Shown here: one piece after another, positions 33,780-40,812 of the stretch
Layout of the letters: each line of letters opens with the position of its first letter
Position numbering within the stretch: the first letter of the stretch is position 1
NCBI RefSeq assembly: GCF_004923295.1
Contig: NZ_CP039637.1
Location: 372,001 to 436,000 of the forward strand
DNA length: 64,000 nt
From: Azospirillum sp. TSH100
Lineage (GTDB): Bacteria > Pseudomonadota > Alphaproteobacteria > Azospirillales > Azospirillaceae
Reading direction: 5' to 3'
Notes under the pieces: model-generated
What the model was told of the DNA's origin: nothing
Seen by the model: only the letters and a program-made list of their open reading frames with translations
The model's database searches: none
Program-made: the position numbers and the translations under genes

Positions 33780-34388
33780 ATGACTTTCAGCATCAAAACG
33801 CACCGTCTGCATCAGGACGGCACCCCGGTCGAACTTGTCGCCACTCCGAACATGGGCGGAACCGTCCGACCCCTTTACCTAATCCTGCACTTTACCGCCG
33901 GCACATCCGGGAATGGCGCGATCAGTTGGCTGGCCAACCCTGATGCCAAGGCATCGGCCCACCTTGTCGTTGACCGCGATGGAAGTGTCACGCAGATGGT
34001 GCCGTTCAACCGTATTGCGTGGCATGCCGGCAAGAGCAGGTGGAACGACCTGGAGGGCATGAACGCCTATTCGATCGGCATCGAGATCGTCAACGCCGGC
34101 AAGCTCAAAAAGAGCGAATCCGGAACATGGACCAGTTGGTCAGGCCAGAAGATCGAAGCCGACGACGTGATCGTTGCCACGCACAAACATGAATCGTCGC
34201 CGGCCGGCTGGCATCGCTACACGTCGGAGCAGATCGCGGCGGTCGTCGCCATCGGAGCAGCCCTCAACACCCAGTATGGCTTCCTTGATGTCCTCGGCCA
34301 CGACGATATCGCCCCCGATCGAAAGGTCGACCCCGGCCCCGCATTTCCCATGGTCAGCGTGCAGTCCAAGATTTTGGGCAGGGTCTGA
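33780..34388 (+). CDS. N-acetylmuramoyl-L-alanine amidase (Amidase_2)
   Basis: The 202-residue protein is one Amidase_2 domain. The zinc ligands are visible as His37 in LILHFTAG, His174 in LGHDDIAPD and Asp184 in RKVDPG, with the catalytic Lys182 just before. It should cleave the bond between MurNAc and the stem-peptide L-Ala. There is no signal peptide, so it acts in the cytoplasm like AmpD, or leaves the cell by lysis or a secretion system like phage endolysins. It borders an AT-rich stretch, and a membrane protein gene follows 150 bases on. A prophage or effector origin is possible but unsupported by other phage genes. Confidence 0.9.
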   Translation: MTFSIKTHRLHQDGTPVELVATPNMGGTVRPLYLILHFTAGTSGNGAISWLANPDAKASAHLVVDRDGSVTQMVPFNRIAWHAGKSRWNDLEGMNAYSIGIEIVNAGKLKKSESGTWTSWSGQKIEADDVIVATHKHESSPAGWHRYTSEQIAAVVAIGAALNTQYGFLDVLGHDDIAPDRKVDPGPAFPMVSVQSKILGRV

Positions 34389-34540
34389 ACGCGGGGCACA
34401 TGGTAGCTCCCAGGCCAGCTCCAACCGCCCGGATTTGCACCTTTTGGTTGATAGTGCCGGGAGCTGCGAATGGTTCCAGCCGATATGGCTGGAGTGATCC
34501 CCTAACAATGCACGGCTAATCCCTAAAAAAGAGGACGGCA

Positions 34541-35413
34541 ATGCTTGGCGCAATACTTGAAACCGCCATCGGCTTGATGCTGGTCTTTCTTCTGACGTCG
34601 CTGGCGTGCAGCGTGCTTCAGGAAATTTTCGCCAACCTCACGAGTTGGCGTGGACGCAATCTGCGCAATGGCATCAGGCAACTCCTCAATGACCCTGACA
34701 TGAGCGGGTTTGCCAAGATGTTTTACGAGCATCCGCTTATCGCCGGTTTGTCGAGAAACTGCTTGCCGTCCTATTTGTCGGCGTCGACCTTCGCCAAGGT
34801 GGTGGCCGACCTTGTCGAGCGGGAAGGCCTGCCGAACAACGGTGCCTTGACCGAGCCGCTGGCGGCGGTAATGCGCATCGCCGGCAGCGATCCGGATAAG
34901 TTCCGTGCGGAGTTGGAGGCCTGGTACAATGAGGCGATGGACCGTGTCGGCGGCTGGTACAAACGCAACGTCCAACTCGTCCTGTTGATTCTGGGATTCG
35001 CTGTCGCGGTGGGCCTCAATATCAATACGCTGGCGATCGCCCATACCCTGTGGACACAGCCCCTGGTCCGGGAACTGGCCGTTGCCCGTGCTGGCGAGAT
35101 CGTTGGGGAGGCAAAAGCGAAAGCGGAAACGGCGCGGACGCAGCCTGCCGATGCGGGATCGAACGCCGGTCCGGGGAAATCGGAGCCGCCGGGAGTGATC
35201 CCATCGCTCCAGAAGCAACTGAACGATCTTCAGGTGCCGGTTGGCTGGGGTGGCGGCCTGCCGAACTCGACGATGAAATGGCTTGGAGCGATGGCGGGTT
35301 GGCTGATCACCGCCTGTGCCACCGCCCTTGGAACCCAGTTCTGGTTCAATGTGCTCAGCACGGCGTTGCGGTTGCGTGCCGCGGGTCCGAAGCCGGATGA
35401 AGCCACCAGCTGA
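34541..35413 (+). CDS. Membrane protein of unknown function
   Basis: The 290-residue product has an N-terminal membrane segment (about 3-25, LETAIGLMLVFLLTSLACSVLQEI). A helical cytoplasmic part follows with EREGLPNNGALTEPLAAVMR, then a central membrane segment (about 145-165), a charged Ala/Lys-rich loop and a final hydrophobic segment (about 245-270) containing WLGAMAGWLITACATALGTQFWFNVL. I know the pattern as a conserved bacterial hypothetical but cannot name a function. AGAGGA precedes the ATG. The gene trails the amidase by 150 bases. Confidence 0.7.
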   Translation: MLGAILETAIGLMLVFLLTSLACSVLQEIFANLTSWRGRNLRNGIRQLLNDPDMSGFAKMFYEHPLIAGLSRNCLPSYLSASTFAKVVADLVEREGLPNNGALTEPLAAVMRIAGSDPDKFRAELEAWYNEAMDRVGGWYKRNVQLVLLILGFAVAVGLNINTLAIAHTLWTQPLVRELAVARAGEIVGEAKAKAETARTQPADAGSNAGPGKSEPPGVIPSLQKQLNDLQVPVGWGGGLPNSTMKWLGAMAGWLITACATALGTQFWFNVLSTALRLRAAGPKPDEATS

Positions 35414-35826
35414 GCAGTGGCGAAGGACCGATGAACGGCGACAGGTGCCGTCGGTGGCTTCGTCGTGGTGTTGAGTCGCTGTTTCTTCGAGATGGTTCAG
35501 AAGACGGCGGCCGCCGGCATCGCGCTGACCACTGCCATTTCCGCCCAGACTTCGCTGTGCGTCGGCTTCGCCGAAACGGTGGGGGGTGTCGCCTGTGTCT
35601 GTTACGGCCGTTGCACCATCCATCCAGCGCCCTTGCGGGTGGCGACGCCTGCATGACTGACTTAGGGGGGCTGATTCGCGCAATCGACACGGCAGGTCTG
35701 TCAAGTGGTCATACCACTTGACGATATGTCGCGCCCTGTCGCTGCGGTGCAGCATGCTAAGGGAATGGATGGGAGACGCGCCGGGGTCGGCCCGTCCACG
35801 CCTCCCCCTGAGGAGTGCCTTTTCCG
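35414..35826. other. Intergenic region with a perfect palindrome
   Basis: These 413 bases carry no gene I can support. Reading frames here on the plus strand are Cys-rich and improbable. The main feature is the 9-3-9 palindrome at 35701-35721. Confidence 0.6.
35701..35721. promoter_or_regulatory. Perfect 9-3-9 operator-like palindrome
   Basis: The arms TCAAGTGGT and ACCACTTGA are perfect inverted repeats around CAT. The TGGT-N-ACCA shape resembles GntR/FadR-type operators. A TTGACG hexamer (35718-35723) overlaps the right arm, so bound repressor would block a rightward promoter for the gene at 35827. No GntR gene lies nearby. Confidence 0.6.
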
Positions 35827-36261
35827 ATGAATCGCGATGTTTCGTCCCACCGCTGGTCCGTTGCCCCGGCCCAGCGTGCCCTTGACCATGAAACACTCGA
35901 TGCGGACATTCGTGCCGCTTTTGCCCGGGTGGTTGTCTGCCTGCGCGGTGAGGTCGACGCGCTCGCACGGCGCATGGCCGATATCGGTACCGTCGAACTG
36001 GTGGAGCGGGATGGCGGATTGCAGGTGCTCTACCGATCCCATCATGGCGAAGACGGGGGTGAAGGGCTTCACCGGCTGATCGGTGACTTCGACCTGCACC
36101 TGACGCATGACGGTCGGGTGGCGATCCACATGCGGATCCGCGGCGATGTGCCGCCGGCCGAGAGTCTGGACTTCGACCGCGCGACGGTGGAGCATTTCCG
36201 GACCCGGCTGCATGCGTTTGAGACCGGCTGTCGTTGCCTTCCCATAGCACGCGCCGCCTGA
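35827..36261 (+). CDS. Conserved hypothetical cytoplasmic protein
   Basis: The 144-residue product is soluble, Arg/Asp/His-rich and has a regular core. It begins with a helix (ALDHETLDADIRAAFARVVVCLRGEVDALARRM). Alternating beta strands follow (GTVELVERDGGLQVLYRSHHGE, FDLHLTHDGRVAIHMRIRGDV) and it ends in a helix (ATVEHFRTRLHAFETGC). No catalytic motif or family was recognised. The ATG at 35827 lies 11 bases after GAGGAG. The palindrome at 35701-35721 is about 115 bases upstream and may control it. Confidence 0.65.
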   Translation: MNRDVSSHRWSVAPAQRALDHETLDADIRAAFARVVVCLRGEVDALARRMADIGTVELVERDGGLQVLYRSHHGEDGGEGLHRLIGDFDLHLTHDGRVAIHMRIRGDVPPAESLDFDRATVEHFRTRLHAFETGCRCLPIARAA

Positions 36262-36357
36262 AGGGGCTTGGTGAAGCTCGGGAAGCGGGCTTTTTGCGGA
36301 CTGTCGCTGTCAGGGCGGGCCAAGTCTTTCGCCCGCCTGCAGCGCGGAGGAGAGATC

Positions 36358-36894
36358 ATGTCCATGGACAAGGAAGTGGTCATCGCGGCGCTGCGTTACG
36401 CGGCTGAACTGCATGACGGCACTTATCGGCCCGACAGGGCGCGCACGCCCTTCGTCTCGCATCTGTCGGAAACGGCGGAACTGGTGGCGCAGGCCGGCGG
36501 CACGCCCGCCGAGATCGCCGCGGCTTGGCTGCACGATGCGGTGGAGGACGGGTTGACCACCGTTGCCGATCTCGCCAAGCGATTCGGGCAGGAGGTCGCC
36601 GATCTCGTCGCCGCGGTCAGCGACGCGCCGGAGGATGTCGGCAAGGCGATTGCCGAGCGCAAGGCGATACAGGCCGCCCGTCTCGCCGCTGCCCCGGAAG
36701 GAGCCAAGCGCATCAAGCTGGCCGAGCAGATCTCGATCCTGCAGGCACTGGCGGTCGAACGCCCGCTGTCCTGGAGCGTCGAGCGTGCCGATGCCTATGT
36801 CCAGGGCTCCCGCCTCGTCGCCGAGGCCTGTGCCGCCGCCAGCCCGCTGCTGGCCGAACGCTACGCCGCCGCCTTGGCCGGGGCGACGCATTGA
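36358..36894 (+). CDS. Small HD-domain phosphohydrolase (SpoT-like)
   Basis: The 178-residue protein is a stand-alone HD domain like the hydrolase half of RelA/SpoT and small alarmone hydrolases. It has FVSHLSETAELVAQAGGTP followed by AAAWLHDAVEDG, which carries the His-Asp metal pair and downstream Glu-Asp. Such proteins cleave (p)ppGpp or other nucleotide phosphates. A strong GGAGGAGAG precedes the ATG at 36358. It appears to be a monocistronic gene convergent with the next one. Confidence 0.82.
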   Translation: MSMDKEVVIAALRYAAELHDGTYRPDRARTPFVSHLSETAELVAQAGGTPAEIAAAWLHDAVEDGLTTVADLAKRFGQEVADLVAAVSDAPEDVGKAIAERKAIQAARLAAAPEGAKRIKLAEQISILQALAVERPLSWSVERADAYVQGSRLVAEACAAASPLLAERYAAALAGATH

Positions 36895-36905
36895 CCAAGC
36901 CGAGG

Positions 36906-37313
36906 TCAGAAGGCTGAAGAACGCCAGAGCCAGACCAGGCCGGCGACCGCACCCGCCGCCAGCAGAACCAGCGCCAGGATGATGGCAAGTGCTGTGCGGC
37001 GGTCCTTGGCCTCGCGCTGTTCGGCCTCGCGCCGCTTCTTCATCAGATGTTGCTGCTCCGGGCTGAGGAAGCGGCCGGCGGCGGCATCGCCCGTGGGCAC
37101 ATAGCGCACCCGGCCGCGGCCCTTGGATGTCTTGCTTGCCGCCGCCGCGCTTCCCCTGACGGAGGTCGCCAGCCCGCCCTGGGTAAGTCCGCCCTGGGCC
37201 AATCCACCCTTTGACGGCCGGGCGGCGTTGACCGGCTCCACCGCCGCCCCGCGAACCGCGGTCGCCTGCCGGCCCTTGCGTTTGCGCGGCAGTTTCCGCC
37301 GTCTGGTCGCCAT
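36906..37313 (-). CDS. Basic, C-terminally membrane-anchored protein of unknown function
   Basis: The 135-residue product starts very basic (RRRKLPRKRKGRQ), has tandem GGLAQGGLTQGGLAT repeats near residues 36-50, a charged helix (LMKKRREAEQREAKDRR) and a final membrane segment (about 108-130). This makes it a tail-anchored protein with a cytosolic polybasic part that could bind nucleic acid or phospholipid. No family is recognised. GAGAGGGG lies just before the ATG at 37313. Confidence 0.6.
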   Translation of the reverse strand: MATRRRKLPRKRKGRQATAVRGAAVEPVNAARPSKGGLAQGGLTQGGLATSVRGSAAAASKTSKGRGRVRYVPTGDAAAGRFLSPEQQHLMKKRREAEQREAKDRRTALAIILALVLLAAGAVAGLVWLWRSSAF

Positions 37314-37512
37314 ACCCCTCTCCCCGCTCGCAAATCCGTTACCGCGGCGGCGAGCATAGCTGCCCGTTCCGTCCGGCGCAGCCAATCACAAGATGATCTC
37401 CGGAAAGTCACATAAGCCCATGCGAATGGCGACATGCCAACCCGAAATCCGCAGGGCCTAAGAGCATATGGTCTGTGGCGAACCGGCGCACACCCCAATG
37501 GTTTGTGGCACT

Positions 37513-37536
37513 AATATGGATACTAGTATACCAATT
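37513..37536. promoter_or_regulatory. Imperfect inverted repeat around ATACTAGTAT
   Basis: A perfect 10-bp core, ATACTAGTAT (37520-37529), is flanked by partly symmetric arms, ATATGG to the left and ACCAAT to the right. It lies about 60 bases before the gene at 37594 in a short AT-rich patch and could be its operator or core promoter. Confidence 0.4.
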
Positions 37537-37593
37537 CATGAGCCCGCCGATGTTCCCTGGTGGGTGTGACTGCAATCGATTGGGAGGGTCACC

Positions 37594-38091
37594 ATGCTCA
37601 AGAAGGCTGCTTTCAAATCCGGCCATATCCGCTCGCGCCGCGTCCTGCTGGCGACTGCCGCCGCCGGGCTGGCGATGTCCGCCGCCATAGTGCCGCTGAA
37701 CGGCACGCTCGCCGCCGATGACGACCAGCAGCTGGTGGCGAAGGCGGTGAATGCGCTTCGCGACGCCATGCTGGCGGGCGACGGCACCACCTTGCTGGCG
37801 ATGACGATGGACCAGTTGACCTACGGCCATTCCAACAGCCGGCTTGAGGACAAGGCCGCCTTCGTCGCCAGCCTGGACGGCAAGAAGGCCTTCAAGGAAC
37901 TGGACCTCAGCGACCATGCGATCCAGGTGATCGGCGACGTCGCTGTCGCCCGCCACACCTTCGATTCGGTCAACAACCTGGCCGACGGCAAGACCAGCAC
38001 CGCCCATATCAAGGTCTTGCAGGTCTGGAAGAAGGTCGACGGAACCTGGAAGCTGCTGGCTCGTCAGGCTTCCCCGCTTCCTGCCGCCTGA
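37594..38091 (+). CDS. Exported SnoaL/DUF4440-like (NTF2-fold) protein
   Basis: The 165-residue precursor has a long basic export signal (about 1-42, SRRVLLATAAAGLAMSAA). An NTF2-like domain of the DUF4440/SnoaL_3 type (about 45-160) follows, with AVNALRDAMLAGDGTTLLAMTMDQLTYGHSN and a closing KVLQVWKKVDGTWKLLARQA. These folds bind small ligands or act as simple enzymes; the function of periplasmic members is unclear. GGGAGGG precedes the ATG. A hairpin follows and is shared with the convergent gene. Confidence 0.8.
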   Translation: MLKKAAFKSGHIRSRRVLLATAAAGLAMSAAIVPLNGTLAADDDQQLVAKAVNALRDAMLAGDGTTLLAMTMDQLTYGHSNSRLEDKAAFVASLDGKKAFKELDLSDHAIQVIGDVAVARHTFDSVNNLADGKTSTAHIKVLQVWKKVDGTWKLLARQASPLPAA

Positions 38092-38100
38092 TCCGGCCTT

Positions 38101-38136
38101 CTGCCGCCTCCCGTCCGCAAAGGCCGGAGGCGGCAG
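38101..38136. terminator. Bidirectional terminator-like hairpin
   Basis: A perfect 11-bp stem, CTGCCGCCTCC and GGAGGCGGCAG with a 14-base loop, lies between two convergent genes. Neither side has a strong U-tract, so it may work with Rho or only protect mRNA ends. Confidence 0.45.
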
Positions 38137-38159
38137 GGCACCGGTCATAAGGCCGCCAA

Positions 38160-38597
38160 TCAGCGCATGCAATTTCCCACGATCTGGTAACAGAGCGTGG
38201 GGTCGCGCCTGTCATTGTAGCGGACGGCGGTGACCTGCCCGTCATGCAGTTCGACGGTGGCTTCGCAGCTGTAGGTTCGCGACCATGTCGTCACGTCGGG
38301 CTGCCAGAGCATCGGTCCGCGCGGGCCGAGCCAGGGGCTTGGCTCCCAATCCACGTCGCGGTCGACCAGGGTCTGCCGGCGGGTGTAGACCAGATACTCC
38401 GCATTGCCGGAGACGGCGGAGCGTTCGGGGACGCCAGCGCAGGACAGCAGGTTGCCCTTGCTCATCCCGACCATCGCCTCCGGCGCACGCAACGCCAGTT
38501 CTGCCTGCGGATTGGCGCAGGAGGCGCACAGCATGGCGACGGCGGCGAGAAGTCCGTCGCGCCCAGCCCACATCATTCGCTGACACCCGATGGTCAT
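38160..38597 (-). CDS. Small exported BamE/SmpA-like protein
   Basis: The 145-residue product has an N-terminal hydrophobic export segment ending in CASCAN, which may be an atypical lipobox. The mature start, PEAMVGMSKGNLLSCAGVPERSAVSGNAEYLVY, follows the helix-strand pattern of BamE/SmpA-fold lipoproteins. Later parts are Trp/Pro-rich (WEPSPWLGPRGPMLWQPD). Four Cys in the mature part may pair in disulphides. The role is unknown; the fold often serves envelope assembly. It lies about 80 bases downstream of mntH on the same strand. Confidence 0.65.
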   Translation of the reverse strand: MTIGCQRMMWAGRDGLLAAVAMLCASCANPQAELALRAPEAMVGMSKGNLLSCAGVPERSAVSGNAEYLVYTRRQTLVDRDVDWEPSPWLGPRGPMLWQPDVTTWSRTYSCEATVELHDGQVTAVRYNDRRDPTLCYQIVGNCMR

Positions 38598-38675
38598 GTC
38601 TGATCCTCCGCGGCGATGCGCACCCGAACGGGACCGTTCTCCAGATAAAGCGTTCCGCCGGATGAACAACAGTGC

Positions 38676-40034
38676 TTAGCCCTGAAGGGTGTCGTACAGC
38701 AGCTTCAGGTTCAGCACGACGATCAGGCCGGCGACGATCCAGGACAGCCCGGCGACCCAGCCGGGAACGGCGAAGCGGCCCATCTTGCCGCGGTCTGTGA
38801 CGAAGCGGACCAGTGGGATGACCGCGAACGGAAGCTGCATCGACAGCACGACCTGACTGAACACCAGCAGTTGCGCCGTACCGCTTTCGCCATAGAGTGC
38901 GGTCACCACCACCACCGGGATGATGGCGAGGCCGCGGGTCATCAGCCGGCGCACCCAGTGCGGCAGGCGAAGCCGCAGGAACCCCTCCATCACGATCTGC
39001 CCGGCCAGCGTCGCCGTAACGGTGGAGTTGAGGCCCGAAGCCAGCAGCGCCACCGCGAACAGGGTGGAGGCGATGCCGAATCCCAGCAGGGGTGACAGCA
39101 GTTCGAAAGCCTCGCCGATCTCCGCCACCTCGGTATGGCCGCTGCCGTGGAAGACGCTGGCTGCCAGGATCAGGATGGCGGCATTTACGAACAGGGCCAG
39201 CATCAGCGCGATGGTGCTGTCGACGGTGGCCCAGGTGATGGCGTCGCGACGCCCCTCGTCGGTGCGCGGATAGGCACGGGTCTGCACGATCGAGGAATGA
39301 AGGTAGAGATTGTGTGGCATCACCGTAGCGCCGAGAATGCCAATGGCGACATAGAGCATGGCGGGGTTGGTCACCACCTCCGTCTTCGGCACGAAGCCGT
39401 GCAGCACGGCGGCGACCGGCGGGGAAGCGGCGATGATCTGGACCAGGAAGCAGCCGGCGATGATCGTCAGCAGGGCCACGACGAAGGCTTCCAGATAACG
39501 GAAGCCGCGCTGCATCAGCAGCAGCACCAGGAAGGCGTCGAGCGCAGTGATCAGCGCGCCGCCGATCAGCGGAATGCCGAACAGCAGGTTCAGCGCGATG
39601 GCGGTGCCGATGACCTCGGCAAGGTCGCAGGCGATGATCGCCGCCTCGCAGGCCACCCACAGCATCAGGTTGACGGGGCGCGGGTAATGGTCACGGCAGG
39701 CCTGTGCCAGATCGCGCCCGGTGACGATGCCAAGCCGCGCTGCCAACGATTGCAGCAGGATCGCCATCAGGTTCGACAGCATGATGACGGAGAGCAGCGT
39801 GTAGCCGAACTGCGACCCGCCGGCGAGGTCGGTCGCCCAGTTGCCGGGGTCCATGTAGCCGACCGACACCATATAGCCCGGCCCGGCGAAGGCCAGCAGC
39901 CGGCGCAGCCACAGGCCGCCCTGCGGTACCGCGACGGAGGCATGGACCTCCGGCAGGCTCGGCCGGATTTCCGCGTCCGCGCTGGCGTATCTCCAGGCGT
40001 TGTGGGGCGGCACGGCGGCTTCGGCTTCCGACAT
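38676..40034 (-). CDS. mntH: Nramp-type Mn(II)/Fe(II) transporter MntH
   Basis: The 452-residue protein has about 11 membrane helices and both Nramp signature motifs. DPGN in YMDPGNWATDLAGGSQFGY is on helix 1, and VMPHNLYLHSS with its Met-Pro-His metal site is on helix 6. ACDLAEVIGTAIAL also matches the family. It imports Mn(II), and possibly Fe(II), by proton symport across the inner membrane. The MntR gene lies divergently upstream and a possible metalloregulator site sits between them. GGGAG lies nine bases before the ATG. Confidence 0.95.
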   Translation of the reverse strand: MSEAEAAVPPHNAWRYASADAEIRPSLPEVHASVAVPQGGLWLRRLLAFAGPGYMVSVGYMDPGNWATDLAGGSQFGYTLLSVIMLSNLMAILLQSLAARLGIVTGRDLAQACRDHYPRPVNLMLWVACEAAIIACDLAEVIGTAIALNLLFGIPLIGGALITALDAFLVLLLMQRGFRYLEAFVVALLTIIAGCFLVQIIAASPPVAAVLHGFVPKTEVVTNPAMLYVAIGILGATVMPHNLYLHSSIVQTRAYPRTDEGRRDAITWATVDSTIALMLALFVNAAILILAASVFHGSGHTEVAEIGEAFELLSPLLGFGIASTLFAVALLASGLNSTVTATLAGQIVMEGFLRLRLPHWVRRLMTRGLAIIPVVVVTALYGESGTAQLLVFSQVVLSMQLPFAVIPLVRFVTDRGKMGRFAVPGWVAGLSWIVAGLIVVLNLKLLYDTLQG

Positions 40035-40094
40035 CGGCGTGACTCCCGGCCAAAATGCGAACTGGTATCAATCAAGTATGTACCGGGACAACGA

Positions 40095-40112
40095 GTATGC
40101 AAGATGCTATAC
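40095..40112. promoter_or_regulatory. Possible MntR site between mntH and mntR
   Basis: GTAT-gcaagatgct-ATAC is an imperfect inverted repeat in the divergent mntH-mntR region. Its GCTATAC half resembles the GCTAT half of enterobacterial MntR sites. The other half is degenerate, so this is only a candidate. Confidence 0.35.
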
Positions 40113-40148
40113 TTTCAGCATCCGAACATTTTTCCGGGTGGGTGGGGC

Positions 40149-40586
40149 GTGACTGACAGCGATGCGGACCTGCCCGATGCCGAACTTCATGCCGAAGGTT
40201 TCCGCAAGACGCGGGAGGCCCAGCGCTCCGCACTGGCCGAGGATTACGTGGAGCTGATCGCCGACCTGATCGAAAGCGGGCAGGAGGCGCGGCAGGTCGA
40301 CATCGCCGCAAGGCTGGGGGTGGCGCAGCCGACCGTCGCCCGCATGCTGGACCGGCTGGCCGCCGACGGGTTGGTCTATCGCAAGCCCTACCGCGCCGTT
40401 TTCCTGACCGATTCCGGCAGGCGGATCGCCGAGGAAAGCCGGGAAAGGCACCGGACGGTGGTGGCCTTCCTCCGTTCCCTCGGCGTCAGCGCCGATACGG
40501 CGCGCATCGACGCCGAAGGCATCGAACACCATGTCAGCGCCGAGACGCTGGACGCCTTCCGCCGCGCCCTGGCGAAGGGGGGATGA
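40149..40586 (+). CDS. mntR: Manganese-responsive regulator MntR (DtxR family)
   Basis: The 145-residue protein closely follows MntR. A winged helix (about 15-75) has EARQVDIAARLGVAQPTVARMLDRL, and the dimer/metal region is ESRERHRTVVAFLRSLGVSADTARIDAEGIEHHVSAETLDAFRR, which keeps the Glu and His residues used for Mn(II). With Mn(II) bound it represses uptake genes such as the divergent mntH. The GTG start fits the family length and is preceded only by a G-rich stretch; an ATG at 40104 would add 15 residues. Confidence 0.9.
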   Translation: MTDSDADLPDAELHAEGFRKTREAQRSALAEDYVELIADLIESGQEARQVDIAARLGVAQPTVARMLDRLAADGLVYRKPYRAVFLTDSGRRIAEESRERHRTVVAFLRSLGVSADTARIDAEGIEHHVSAETLDAFRRALAKGG

Positions 40587-40590
40587 CCTG

Positions 40591-40809
40591 TCAGTGCGAC
40601 CCGCAGGAACCGCTGTGGCGTTTCACCGCCCGCGGTCCTGCTGCCTCGCAGCCACGACAGACACCGGAACAACCGCCCGTTCGTGACGGGACCGGCCGCC
40701 CGGCCAGCCGGCGCAGGCGGTTGCGCAAACCTGCCGGTAGCAGCATTGTCCAGGTCACCCAGGCGAAGGCCGCGGCGACGATCAGTCCGACGATGACGTT
40801 CTCCATCAT
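40591..40809 (-). CDS. Small Cys-rich membrane protein linked to feoB
   Basis: The 72-residue product has one N-terminal membrane segment (VIVGLIVAAAFAWVTWTMLL) and a basic tail. Cys residues cluster in GGCSGVCRGCEAAG, with one more in the C-terminal SGSCGSH. It begins one base-triplet after the feoB stop and resembles the short Cys-rich proteins that follow feoB in many proteobacteria, sometimes in place of FeoC. A role in Fe(II) handling or FeoB regulation is inferred. Confidence 0.7.
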   Translation of the reverse strand: MMENVIVGLIVAAAFAWVTWTMLLPAGLRNRLRRLAGRPVPSRTGGCSGVCRGCEAAGPRAVKRHSGSCGSH

Positions 40810-40812
40810 GGC

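Noticed and set aside
33780..35413. Prophage
   Set aside because: Only an amidase and one membrane protein are present; no integrase, terminase, capsid, tail or attachment repeats were seen.
40104..40586. Longer MntR starting at the ATG at 40104
   Set aside because: It adds 15 residues not found in MntR and would place the start over the possible operator; the GTG at 40149 fits family length better.
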